A DNA stretch of 64,000 nucleotides. It comes from Pyrenula massariospora. Its lineage: Eukaryota; Ascomycota; Eurotiomycetes; Pyrenulales; Pyrenulaceae. The notes under the pieces are model-generated. The model saw only the letters and a list, made by a program, of their open reading frames with translations. It had not been told where the DNA came from and did not search any database. Where the stretch lies: contig JAGFMI010000011.1 of NCBI GenBank assembly GCA_021030905.1, forward strand, positions 496,001-560,000. The letters are read 5' to 3'. Positions 24,234-35,118 of the stretch are shown here, piece after piece. Made by a program: the position numbers and the translations under genes. Position 1 is the stretch's first letter, and each line of letters begins with the position of its first letter.

Positions 24234-24881
24234 ATACCCTGCCATAGAACCCTCCATGTCACAGTGCGTCAGTCCCGAACGCAGGTACCTGGTACCTGAT
24301 ACCTTATCGTGTGTTACGTCGGGTACCTACCCAATGTAGCAAAGTAAGGTAAGCTATGTATATGCCGCGCCTTTTATACTATACCCCACTACCGCAGGGT
24401 CACGCGTCGTCGCGCTCCCTCCCAGCCGGAGCATTCTACTGCGCTGATGCCGATACGAGGCTGGCTTGCTGTCAGCACACACAACAAGCAAGGCAGGTAA
24501 GGCGGATGCTGCCGCGCCTTGCCTTGTTTTTGTTGCGCCGCACGATCCAGGCAAGCGCTGGCATAAGAGTGTTTCGGATGGCTTCGCCGGCCGCGCGCGC
24601 GGGAAGGGAAGGATTGGGCTTGCCATGACAGTTGACAGTTGACACTTGGGACGTGCTTCGGCGGGAGGATTACTCTGGCATGGCATACTAGAGGTTGGAT
24701 GGTGTTGATACGTGGCGCGAATCGGGGATTTGGGGTTACATACATATCATGTCATGTATGGCTGGGTATTGGGAGGTGCTGGAAGTCGGAGGGTTGATAC
24801 TGAATTGGTGAGTGGTGTGGCGGGCTGGTTGCCTGATTTGTGGGGTATGCCTATTACTACCTAGATAGGTAGGTAAGGTAT

Positions 24882-24901
24882 GTACCTGTACCTGTACCTG
24901 G
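24882..24901. repeat. GTACCT tandem hexamer
   Basis: Three GTACCT units in tandem. Related GGTACCT words occur at 24284-24298 and 24324-24330. Confidence 0.85.
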
Positions 24902-25055
24902 GGTTGGTAGGTATATGTACCATCTGTTCGTCGGGGAATAGCTATATTAAGCTATGAATTAGAGAGTCGTCTCTGACGGGGATGCTGTTATGTATCATGT
25001 TGGAGCGTGAATTTGTCTCATTATGTGCAAGTATGGCCTGAATGAAATTTTTATT

Positions 25056-26434
25056 TTATTCAACTTTCTCCACCCTCCTGACAATAACCGCCGTTGCCGC
25101 TCCGCCCCCATTACATATCGCCGCACAGCCATATTCCCCAGGTTTTAATCTATGCAAGAGCGTGGTCAGAATACGACTTCCGCTGCTGCCCAATGCGTGT
25201 CCTAGACTGATTGCCCCACCTAATGGGTTCACCACAGCGTCCTCACCGAGCCCCAGAATCTGTTGATTCGCAAGGATGACCGCCGCGAACGCTTCGTTGA
25301 ACTCCCAAACTGCGATGTCGGAGGTCTTGAGGCCAGCACGGTCGAGAGCTATAGGCACAGCTTTTGCAGGGGCAACAGGGAAGTCGAGTGGAGAGACAGC
25401 CCCATCAGAGGAGGAGATGATCTTAGCGAGGACACGGGATTGACCGCCGTACTCGGACGCAAGGGTGGAGTTGGTTAGGACGAGCGCGCTGGCGCCATCG
25501 TTCATTGTTGAGGAGTTGGCTGCGGTGACAGTGCCGGAACCAGAGCGATCGAATGCTGGAGGTAAGGTTGGGACTTTGTCCCGGCGGAGAGTGTCGTAGC
25601 CCTCATCTTTGGACACTGTCGTTTCGGATTTCTTGCTCTTCACTGTGACAGGCACGATTTCGTCGGCGAAAGCGTTGGCTGCCCAGGCGGCTTGGGCACG
25701 CTCGAAACTACGGATTGCGTAAGCGTCCTGCGCCTCTCGCGATATCTTGTATTTCTTTGCAGTGTTCTCGGCGCAATTGCCCATGTGGATATTATTGTAG
25801 ACGTCCCAGAGGCCATCTTTGATGAGGCCGTCCTGCATCTTGATCTCACCGAACGGAGGGTTCTGTGAGGCGCGGGGGACGTAGTATGGGACTTGAGACA
25901 TTGATTCCATGCCACCTGCTATCTGAGCTTCGGCAAGGCCGAGCTGAATGTTTTGCGCCGCAAGAATGACAGCTTTCAGGCCAGAGGCGCAGACTTTGTT
26001 CACGGTTATGGATTCCACGGTTTCGGGGAGGCCAGCGAACAGAGTGGCTTGTCGGGCGGGAGCTTGACCGACCGAGGCTTGCATTACGTTGCCAAAATAG
26101 ACGTCTGTGATTTTATCAACGGGGATCGTGGATTTCTCGACAGCAGCTTTGATAGCGGTAGCGCCTAATTGAGGCGCAGGTATGGACATAAGCGCGCCAT
26201 TGAACTGGAATGGAAAATCAGCAACGGCCTCTATAAGATAAGCTTCAAGTGTATGAGCTGACAGACCCTTCCTGTTGGTGTTCTTGCGGCGCTAAGGATA
26301 TAGGCATCCTGGATTTCTTGCTTCCTCCGTGGGGTTGAACTGAAGTGTCGCTGGACTTGGTTGAGGCGGGGTCTGGCTGTCGACCCAGATCTTGACATCG
26401 CGGATCGAGCCGCTGTTGTAAACAGAGAGCTCAT
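25056..26434 (-). CDS. ERG10: Acetyl-CoA C-acetyltransferase (thiolase), mitochondrial
   Basis: Exons 26434-26267 and 26204-25056 encode 438 residues; GTCTGT and TTCCAG join SAARTPTGR to FNGALM in frame, the conserved thiolase start. Residues 1-38 form an Arg/Ser-rich presequence with RHFSSTP, typical of mitochondrial import. Catalytic features are the acyl-carrying Cys at about 128 (NKVCASG), NEAFAAV, the active His in [12 protein letters not shown], and the proton-shuttling Cys at about 420 (ICNGGGAA). The enzyme interconverts two acetyl-CoA and acetoacetyl-CoA, serving ketone, branched-chain amino-acid and fatty-acid breakdown in the mitochondrion; a cytosolic paralogue normally feeds ergosterol synthesis. 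The gene diverges from RAD6. The symbol is for the family, and the paralogue is likely the mitochondrial (A) type. Confidence 0.93.
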
Positions 26435-27005
26435 AGCTCGGAGAAGTTTGAGGTTTTGGCGGTCTCAGAGTTGCGAGTAGGATGTGACATCAGTCCATCT
26501 CATACAAGGCAAATATCGTTGAAGCGTGGACTGCGAGTCACGTTCAAATGTTTCAGGGAGTGTACGAGGAACTAAGGCTGGACGTGGAAAGGGAAGGGGA
26601 TTAAGAGCTTATACTTTAACGGCGAGGTCGCTAAGAGAAAGAAAAGGCTTCATTGTAGAGAGGTCAATGTAGTCTCTGTCAAGCTCCATCTCCGACGACT
26701 CTCCGCATGCTCTCCGCAGCCCGCCGACCTCGGCAGCCTCTTCACAAGAAACTAACCCGAATTCGTCACCGGAATTCCTTGGCGTTGATGATACTCTCCG
26801 CAGAATCTCTGACCATCGTCACCAACAGCCAAAATACTCTTCCTTTAAAGACCGTGCCAATACTCTTAATCTTTGTCCAACCCAACCACTGAAAAAGAGA
26901 CAAAAACTTCTCGACTCTCTAAAGCAATAGCATCTCTCCATTTAGGTCGCTTCATTACGCTAGCCAACCCCGCTTCCACCGCTCACAACCTTACACACCC
27001 TCACC
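26435..27005. promoter_or_regulatory. Divergent promoter region of the thiolase and RAD6 genes
   Basis: These 571 bases separate two genes transcribed away from each other. The RAD6 side (about 26860-27005) is pyrimidine-rich with CT/CA words up to the ATG context CACCATGTC. No TATA box is convincing. Confidence 0.5.
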
Positions 27006-27612
27006 ATGTCAACCGCTGCTCGTCGCCGCCTCATGCGCGACTTCAAGGTGCGCTTACTTTCAAATACTTCCTAAAGAGTCTGTGACAGTGGACATGATCT
27101 TTGCTCTATCGATCCCTTCAGATTAGCTGACTAACGAGAACCCCACAGCGCATGCAAACTGATCCTCCTGGCGGTGTTTCCGCTTCTCCAGTTCAGGATA
27201 ATGTCATGACCTGGTAGTGAGCCTTATTCCCTCCTTATGCAGCATCCCCTGATCATTAACTAGGAACGCTGTAATCATCGGCCCCGCAGAAACACCGTTT
27301 GAAGATGGGACATTTCGGCTCATTATGCACTTTGAGGAGCAGTATCCGAACAAACCTCCGGGCGTGAAATTTCTCAGCCAGATGTTTCATCCAAATGTCT
27401 ACGGAACCGGTGAACTTTGTCTAGACATTCTTCAGAATCGATGGAGTCCAACTTACGACGTTGCCGCAATCCTAACCAGCATCCAGAGCTTGCTTAATGA
27501 CCCCAATACCTCGTCACCTGCAAACGTGGAAGCGTCCAATCTCTACAAGGAAAATCGGAGGGAATACACTAAAAGAGTAAGAGAGACAGTGGAGAAGAGT
27601 TGGGAGGACTAG
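27006..27612 (+). CDS. RAD6: Ubiquitin-conjugating enzyme E2 Rad6
   Basis: Exons 27006-27047, 27149-27213 and 27264-27612 encode 151 residues. The sequence reads [14 protein letters not shown], then RMQTDPPGG, then [20 protein letters not shown]; the HPN motif is at 78-80 and the catalytic Cys at 88 ([14 protein letters not shown]). These match the Rad6/Ubc2 class almost without change, and Cys88 falls at the position used in yeast. The C-terminus ends KSWED without the long acidic tail of Saccharomyces, as is usual in filamentous fungi (uvsJ, mus-8). With Rad18-type ligases it monoubiquitylates PCNA for post-replication repair, and with Bre1 it modifies histone H2B; a third role is N-end-rule degradation. 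It acts in nucleus and cytosol. The second donor is GTAGTG, needed to avoid a stop at the Trp codon. Confidence 0.97.
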
Positions 27613-28459
27613 ACTGTGTTGAAAGTAGGAAGGGGACTTGGGATAAGACATTGGGCGGCGGAATTTGGAGTTGAGAGGCGTCACTTTCCCATGCATTCTA
27701 GGCGAATTTTTTACGATCAAGCATGACTAGGCTATGACATTCTTATTGGCGAGGCGCTTATGACGACTACCCTTTGGCAAGCAGGTTTCATTTTCTCCCT
27801 TTGTCTATAGCAGCATTTGTGATAGGCCCAAGTTCAGAACCGAGATTCGCACATGCTCAGGCTTTCAAGAGATCGTGCATTTAGACGATACTTGCGAGTG
27901 ACATAGCCAGCCCATCCGTAGAGTCGCATTTAGGCGATGAACTCCGGTTATCTGGTGTCAGGCTCAAAGTTAACATAGGTTGGGCTCATTGCTTTGAGAA
28001 GAATGCATGAATCAGGGCATACTAAAAAGAAAATCGAGAAATTGCGGCGTCGTTATCGCCCCTGATGCATCCCTGCAGATCGAAACGGCAGGTTTCGCGT
28101 GGCGGCCGCAAGCAGCGCGCATGCAAATTCCCGCCTTTAGGTTGGCAGCATGTCAACAACCGTTGTCTGAAAGATCGGCACTCCTTCGAGGACGTTCACA
28201 GCTGACCATGACTCTGTCAAAATGTGTATAGACTTGTCTCATGAATTATTCTGCCTGCAAAACCTGAAACATCCGCTCCTCATCGCACCAGCCCCTCGAG
28301 AACGCGCGCATGACGCACATTCTCCTATCCGCCTTTTTCAGTAATCACTCCCTAGGAGATCCCCTCCTGATCAAATCTACCGCAACTGGGGTCTTTCATA
28401 CTCACCTTAGCCGGCTCGCCGTGATCCTCAGGATCGTGGAGAGAGCCTAGGCTTTGACA
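27613..28459. other. Spacer between RAD6 and kinesin genes
   Basis: It holds the RAD6 3' end and the kinesin promoter and leader. The small frame at 28007-28231 is unsupported. Confidence 0.5.
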
Positions 28460-31400
28460 ATGGCGTAGGCATCCTCTACCTTGCCATGCAACGGCCCATG
28501 ACTGACCTAAAAAAAGTACCGCAGGGAGTTCGGGCAGCTACAATACGATCAAAGGTTAGTTCTCACCTGATTGACTTCTAGTCTTTTCTGACAATTTACA
28601 TCAGTGGTTGCCCGCTTTCGTCCTCAGAATAAGATCGAGTTAGCCGCAGGGGGGGAGCCGATCGTGACGTTTGACAGCGAGGAAACATGCGCTATCAATG
28701 TAAGGTTCGAAAAGGTTCATGTCAGACTATCATACTGACGTTCTCAGTCGAACGAGGGCAACGGATCCTTTACATTCGATCGAGTCTTTGGCATGGACTC
28801 GAAACAGGGAGAAATCTTCGATTTCTCCATCCGGTCTACTGTCGACGATGTAATGGGTGGCTATAACGGGACTGTCTTTGCCTATGGACAAACTGGAGCC
28901 GGAAAATCATATACAATGATGGGAGACATGGATGATGAAAACGCCAAAGGCATCATCCCACGCATAGTCGAGCAGCTTTTTACCACGATCTACTCGGCAC
29001 CTCCTCATCTCGAGTTCCAGGTAAAAGTTGGGTACATGGAAATTTACATGGAAAGAATCCGTGATCTACTCATCCCAACGAATGACAACTTACCTGTACA
29101 CGAAGAAAAGAACCGAGGCGTCTACGTTAAGGGTCTCTACGAAGGCTACGTCGCTTCGGTTGCCGAGGTGTACGAGATACTGCACCGCGGCCAACGATCG
29201 CGAATGGTCGCCTCAACCAACATGAATCAGGAATCATCGCGCTCGCATTCGATCTTACAAGTAACAATCGAGCAGAAGGATACCATTACTGGTTCCCAAA
29301 AGAAAGGTACTCTTTACCTCGTCGATCTAGCAGGAAGCGAAAAAGTCGGAAAGACAGGGGCGAGCGGACAAACCCTTGAGGAAGCGAAAAAAATCAATAA
29401 GAGTTTGAGTGCCCTGGGCATGGTCATCAATTCCCTGACAGATGGGAAGTCCACACACATACCTTATCGAGATTCGAAATTGACAAGAATCCTGCAAGAG
29501 TCCCTTGGGGGTAATTCTCGAACAACGCTTATCATCAATTGCTCGCCGAGTAGCTACAATGATGCCGAAACGCTCAGCACTCTCCGCTTTGGCATGCGAG
29601 CCAAGACCATAAAGAACAAGGCCAAGATGAACACGGAGTTGAGTCCAGCAGAGCTCAAGAGACAATTAAAAGGTGCACAAAATCAGATAACTACATTCGA
29701 GAAGTATGTCGCATCATTGGACGTGGAGCTTCATTTATGGCGTAGGGGGGAGACGGTCCCAAAGGAGAGATGGGTCTCACCCATGGGCTCAGATACCACC
29801 CAACCATCAAAAGGCGATCTAAAGTCGCCACGCCCGGAGACTCCTTCACGACTGCAAACAGATCTGGCCAGGGCGGAGACACCCAGCCGTCCAGACTCCA
29901 GAGTTGGCGATCGCTCGAGCACACCAAGCATGATTATGGAGAAGGATGAGCGCGATGAGTTTTTGAAGCGGGAGAACGAACTGCAAGACCAGTTAACAGA
30001 GAAGGAGCAGCAAGCTTCTAGTGCCGAACGGTCTTTACAAGAGGCCAGAGAAGAGTTGAAGACTTTGAAGGAGAATGCCATTAGAACGAACAAAGACAAC
30101 GAGGTTATGACGGAAAAGCTAAACAAAGCGGAGATGGAGTTCCAGAAGATTTCTTTTCAGAGCAAAGAAGATACAATTACCATGGACAGCTTGAAGGAAG
30201 CGAATTCTGAGCTGGAATCAGAGCTCGTCTCTGTCAAGCAGCAGCTTCTCGATGTCAAGATGAGCGCGAGGGAAACTAGCGCTGCCCTTGACGAAAAGGA
30301 TCGAAAGAAACAAGAGCGCATGGCTAAGATGATGGCCGGATTCGACCTCGGCGGGGACGTCTTCTCTGAGAACGAGAAGAAAATCCAAGGTCTCATTGAG
30401 CAGGTAGAGTCTCTCCAGGAAACCAGCGCCAGCGGTGAGGCCGTTGCACCTGATGCCTTTCAGGAGCTAAGAGCCCGACTGCTTGAGTCGCAAGGCTTCA
30501 TTCGACAGGCTGAGTTGCACATGAACGATCGCAGCGATTTAAGTGAGCTGCAGGATAGCAAAAGAGTTGAACTCGAAGCAAGGCTTGCTGAGGCGGAACA
30601 GCGATATGAGCAGCTTCTGGAGCAGAACCTTAGTGAGGGCGACGTCGACGAAATCAAGCAAGAGCTTTCCAAAGCATACTCTGACAGGATGGATACGCAG
30701 TCAGGTCTCGTGCAAGATCTTCGAGACGAGCTCAACCACAAAGTGAACGAGATCAATCAATTGCGACAGTCTATCTCTGACATTCAGAACCGGCCTCAAG
30801 CCAACGGCGTAGCACCGAATGGCGTGAGCAACAAGACTCTGCAACAGCAAATTACCGACTTTGATATTATGAAGAAATCATTGATGCGGGATTTGCAGAA
30901 CCGTTGCGAGCGGGTGGTGGAACTAGAGATCTCGCTTGACGAGACTAGGGAACAGTACAACAATGTGCTCCGCTCGTCTAACAATCGGCAACAGCAGAAA
31001 AAAATGGCGTTCCTCGAGCGAAATCTCGAACAACTTACCGTCGTACAACGTCAGCTAGTTGAGCAAAATACTAGCTTGAAGAAAGAAGTCGCCATCGCGG
31101 AACGGAAGCTGATCGCCCGAAACGAGCGTATCATGAGTTTGGAAAACCTACTGCAGGATAGCCAGGAGAAATTGACTGCGGCCAACCATCGGTATGTACT
31201 CGTAGCAGATCCCATCATGCACATGATTACTAAACTTACTACAGCTTTGAGACCCAGCTTTCTGCCGTCAAGGAACGCCTCGAGGCTGCTAAGGTGTCTT
31301 CACGAAATTTGCCAACCTCCCCGAACAGTCAAGGCGCTTTTACCTTCGCTGGAGCGGGGTCACGTATTGCAAAGCCTCTCCGCGGCGGCGGTGGAGGTGA

Positions 31401-31515
31401 TCCAGTTATGAATGGAGGGCCCAACATTCCCATCCTCTCTAACTTGCAGAACCAAGAAAGCAATACCTCGGGGAGCGGTAAAAGGACCAGTTGGTTCTTC
31501 AACACAGGCAGATGA
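28460..31515 (+). CDS. kinA: Conventional kinesin (kinesin-1) heavy chain
   Basis: Proposed exons 28460-28464, 28529-28554, 28605-28699, 28748-31191 and 31245-31515 give about 946 residues. The motor domain (1-330) has IKVVARFRP, the P-loop GQTGAGKSYTM, switch I NQESSRSHSI and switch II DLAGSEKVGKTGA, followed by the kinesin-1 neck. Long heptad stretches from about 380 to 850 form the dimer coiled coil, and the Gly-rich tail ends GKRTSWFFNTGR, as in fungal kinesin-1. It is a plus-end-directed microtubule motor carrying vesicles and dynein toward hyphal tips; fungal forms work without light chains. The first coding exon is only five bases (ATGGC) and rests on frame and family comparison; the other joins are well supported. 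An intron interrupts the tail at HR/FETQLSAV. Confidence 0.95.
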
Positions 31516-32594
31516 TACATTATTGTTATACTTTCTTTCGACCACTTTTGTTTGCTTTGAAGGGACGAGCATGGTTTTTGTACAGGACGAGGACGATACC
31601 CATGCATCTAGACGAAGGCATTGCATGATCGGGCAGGCTCTTAAGGGCATACATGGCGTTTTGGCGCATTTTTGGACAGTAGACCCAAGGCAGCGTTTGA
31701 TGGTGACGCACCCAAATTTCAGCTCTGCATTGTCCGAAGTCAATGGCATCCTTCTAAGGCTATAAGAACACAATTCTGATTTCGCTCACGATGGGCTATC
31801 GCATTCTAATTTTATTCCGCTCGCCGACGCGTGACACGCCTGTTACACGCCCAAAAGAACGCGTACCTATCTCCACGCTGTCCGCGAAAGTAGCCACGCA
31901 CTATCTAATCCCTTCTATGCTGTTCTCGTCTGGAACGCCAGGGATCAGAGAGAAATATCTTTTGCAACCAACAGTGTCCAATAGAGTGCTTATCATCTGT
32001 TTGCTCAATAATAGGGCTTGTCGTAAGTTCCTAGGTATCCGCACCACGGTAAACATCCCTAAGCCTCTAAATCCCTTGACACCAACGGTCAATGAGCCGT
32101 TTCTTAAAACCATTTCACCATATGGAGTCTTTGGAGCATTACAAGCAGATGAGTGTATTTCATTAATTTTCTAATATTTCTGGATTGGTGTGCGGGAATC
32201 GTTGCCTGAACGGTGGCTTGTCAGGCTCCGGAGCATTCTCCTTAGACTTCTATCTCAGATCGTGTCGGGAAGAGGATCAAAGTATTCGGACACGATAAAA
32301 ACCTTCTGGCGCATCAGAGTCACTTGTCTTGATCTCCATTACGAGATGAATGAGGTTATCTGGTGAGCTGTGTTTGCTACGTGTTCGTACAAACACCGCT
32401 CACGCGCTGGCATCTCGACATATCGCTCAACACCGGCAATTGGCTTCACCTTGGGTCACACGTAAAGTTCAAGTGAACTTTAGCAGAACTGCGGACCCAA
32501 TTATCACTATGCCTGATATCTTCCTCAACGTTTTCATTCTTAGAACCTTCTCCTTGCCTGTACCAATAACAATAATTTCTTTCCGAACAACAAC
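31516..32594. other. Spacer between kinesin and the rhodopsin-domain gene
   Basis: Kinesin 3' region, then upstream DNA of the next gene. Short plus-strand frames at 31791-32174 and 32350-32643 show no motif. Confidence 0.45.
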
Positions 32595-34005
32595 ATGCAT
32601 GACCGCCTATTCGTCGCGTCGTGGACCTACTTCGCAGTTGTAACCATTATCGGTAGGCTTTTCAAGTAGCTCTTATCTCCACAGTTGGCTAATATAGAGT
32701 TCTAGGAATTTTTGGCCTCGTGTCCCGGGCGATGCACTACTCTTATCGGTCCTTCAAGGACTTGCGCCGTGACGACTACTGCATGCTTCTGATCTGGGTG
32801 AGAATTGACTTCACCGTCAGCTTTTAGCTAAGCACTTACAAATTGAGAGGCCTTCTACGCCATATTTTCCAGGTTTGTGAGAAAGCTGAATGCTGCGCCT
32901 TCTGAGAACCCAACCCTGGTTTTGGGAATACTTGGACTTCCGGAACAGGACTTCAAGTACTGGAATCGTAAATATGTCATATGTTCGTGAACTTGACCCG
33001 CGAACAAGAGTGAGAGCTTACTTAAAAATATAGTTGTCGAACAATTTTGGTGCTTGACGATTTGGAGCTGTAAAGCCAGTCTATTACTGCTTTACTCTAC
33101 GTTGTTGTAAGTGGCGCCATCCTCGCTGGACAAGAATGCTTACAACAGAATAGTCAGGGAACACGATACCGACCATTCGTCCGACTGGTCATGGTGTACG
33201 TGTTCATTGGCTTCGTCGTTATCGAAGTGCTCTACTTTGCAGTGTGGTGTCGTCCATTTTCGCATTACTGGTTGCCACCGATAAGTCGATTCGAATACCG
33301 TAAGGTCCCTCCACCATCATCATTCGCTATAGATCTTCTGACCAGGGTATAGAGCCACAATGCTTCACGAACAAAAATCATATCATTACTAGCCTGGTCT
33401 TCGATGTCTCCTCGGACACTTTCATGCTATTCATTCCATTACCAATTCTACTACAGACCAGGCTTCCCTTCCGCAAGAAGATTGTACTCATCGTCATCTT
33501 CGGCGCTGGCATACTTGTTATAGCTTGCGGTATAATAGGGAAATACTACGCCTTGGGAATGCGGCGCATAGAGACGAATAACTGGATTTTCTGGTATTGG
33601 CGCGAAGCCACTGATGCTGTGGTTGTCGCTTTTGTTCCCCACTGTTATCCTCTTCTCCGACGCTTGTTCGGCACCAATTCAATCTTCCGTCGATTTTCCG
33701 CCTCCAAATCTAGTTCTGCGACAACGGTATCAAGAGCTTCGGCGAAGGCGCAGCAAAAGGGGGATCGAACATGGTATACGGGCACGGCGGTTCCCTTGAA
33801 GAGCGCGGATCGAGCGAAGACAAAGCTTTCCAGCAGCGCAGAGGGCGGAGATGGGCTCGAGAGCATGCCAATCAGGATCGTGAAGAACGTGGAATTCTCG
33901 GTGGTCGAGGAGAGGGCCGACCTGGCACAAGCGCACAATCGTAATGAGGACGATTTGTGGAGCAGCCGTCGCGGCGATAGCGATCACCCGGCAGCTTGGA
34001 TGTGA
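32595..34005 (+). CDS. Rhodopsin-domain (SAT4-type) integral membrane protein
   Basis: Six exons (32595-32652, 32706-32797, 32850-32967, 33034-33106, 33154-33299, 33353-34005) give about 379 residues. About seven hydrophobic segments are visible, including WTYFAVVTIIGIFGLVS, YCMLLIWAFYAIF, CLTIWSCKASLLLLY, RLVMVYVFIGFVVIEVLY, MLFIPLPILLQ and IVLIVIFGAGILVIACGII. Family marks are RRDDYCMLL after the first helix (usual LDDY), WCRPFSHYW in the loop before the conserved QCFT Cys, and the IPLPILL turn. Such proteins are abundant in Pezizomycotina plasma membranes; some (PTH11 relatives) act as surface sensors, but they are not light-driven rhodopsins. The last 100 residues are a Ser/Arg/Lys-rich cytoplasmic tail. 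Several AG acceptors were chosen by frame, so exon edges may shift by a few bases. Confidence 0.85.
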
Positions 34006-35118
34006 AAGATGGGGAGTTTCATCGTCTGCGGGTCTTGTACAGCCTAGATATAGATGAAGTCTTCTCCCCGCATGCCCAATTCATGCCTTGGGATCATGCA
34101 TGCGTGCGTTGCTAGCGGATGTGACCAGCGGCCCGTGCCTACCGCAGCAAGCTAAGGGGAACGAACTAACACGCTCCCTGCTTAATGTGATCGCAACACT
34201 TCCATGGCGGTGATTGACACGGTAGCGCACCGTGGCGGTTCCGGCAAAAAGGTATTTTCGAGCCCACCGTGAAGGTAATATCTGGCAACCCGGAGCGCCA
34301 AGCCTCACAAATTCCGAACCTGCAACCAACGCGACGGCATTTTTTGTCTCATCAAATCATGGACTCTACGCTTGGAGGCATGGGGGAACGGAGTCCCCCT
34401 GATTTTGCGCCTCTCGGAGCTCCACTCCCGAAGCTGACCTCAGAATCCATCGGTAGAGCACAGCTCTGAGCCCCCGGTCTTGGGGTGATAAGGTTACGGG
34501 AACCAATGTGTCAGAGACGCCCTTATCTACGCAGAGCATAACTGCCGAGCTGAAGGAGCAATGTTCACTGACTGTGCTTTAGAGTATCCTGTCTTTACCA
34601 CTTACTTGGTTTCTAGAAACACAGAGAACAGAGACTGTTGTACGGCCTGGCACGCCTCTAGGGGGGTTTTGACGAACGCCTTGCCTGTTAAAAACGGTAC
34701 GGTAATGGCGTTGTACCACATCTCGCGCTAAGTAGGAGGTGGGGGCCAACGACCGGGTCGCTTATTTGCACTGATACGCCTAGACCGCTCGATGGTGCGA
34801 GCGAGTGCATGAAACTTTCAAGAGGGGCCGCCAGTCAACGAAGAATTCCAGCACAGCTCTTGTGTCGGCCACTTCGCCAGCAGTGAAGCACTCGCTGCCG
34901 ATCGCACGAGCGTTACGGTCTTCGGTTGCAACAATTGCCTCCTCGCGCAAACTCCAAACCATCTCGCAGTCTCCATAGCCAAGGACTCTCAGACGTGTTT
35001 ACGAATCCCAGCTGTTGAGGCAGAGGTCGCTAGCTGCCATAGGCAGTCTCTCTGATCCTCAAGAAGAATATCCGATAATCTCATTACGATTTGGTTGTAA
35101 TACGACAACAATCCTATC
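34006..35118. other. Convergent 3' spacer
   Basis: It lies between the ends of the rhodopsin-domain and RelA/SpoT-domain genes. Frames are short and unsupported. Confidence 0.45.

Larger units (their letters stand above)
23694..25055. other. Convergent 3' spacer rich in simple motifs
   Basis: It lies between the ends of two converging genes. It is rich in short motifs: GTATGTAC-like words near 23930, a CTTCC run near 24210, and GGTACCT/GTACCT words near 24284 and 24882. No gene is supported. Confidence 0.5.
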
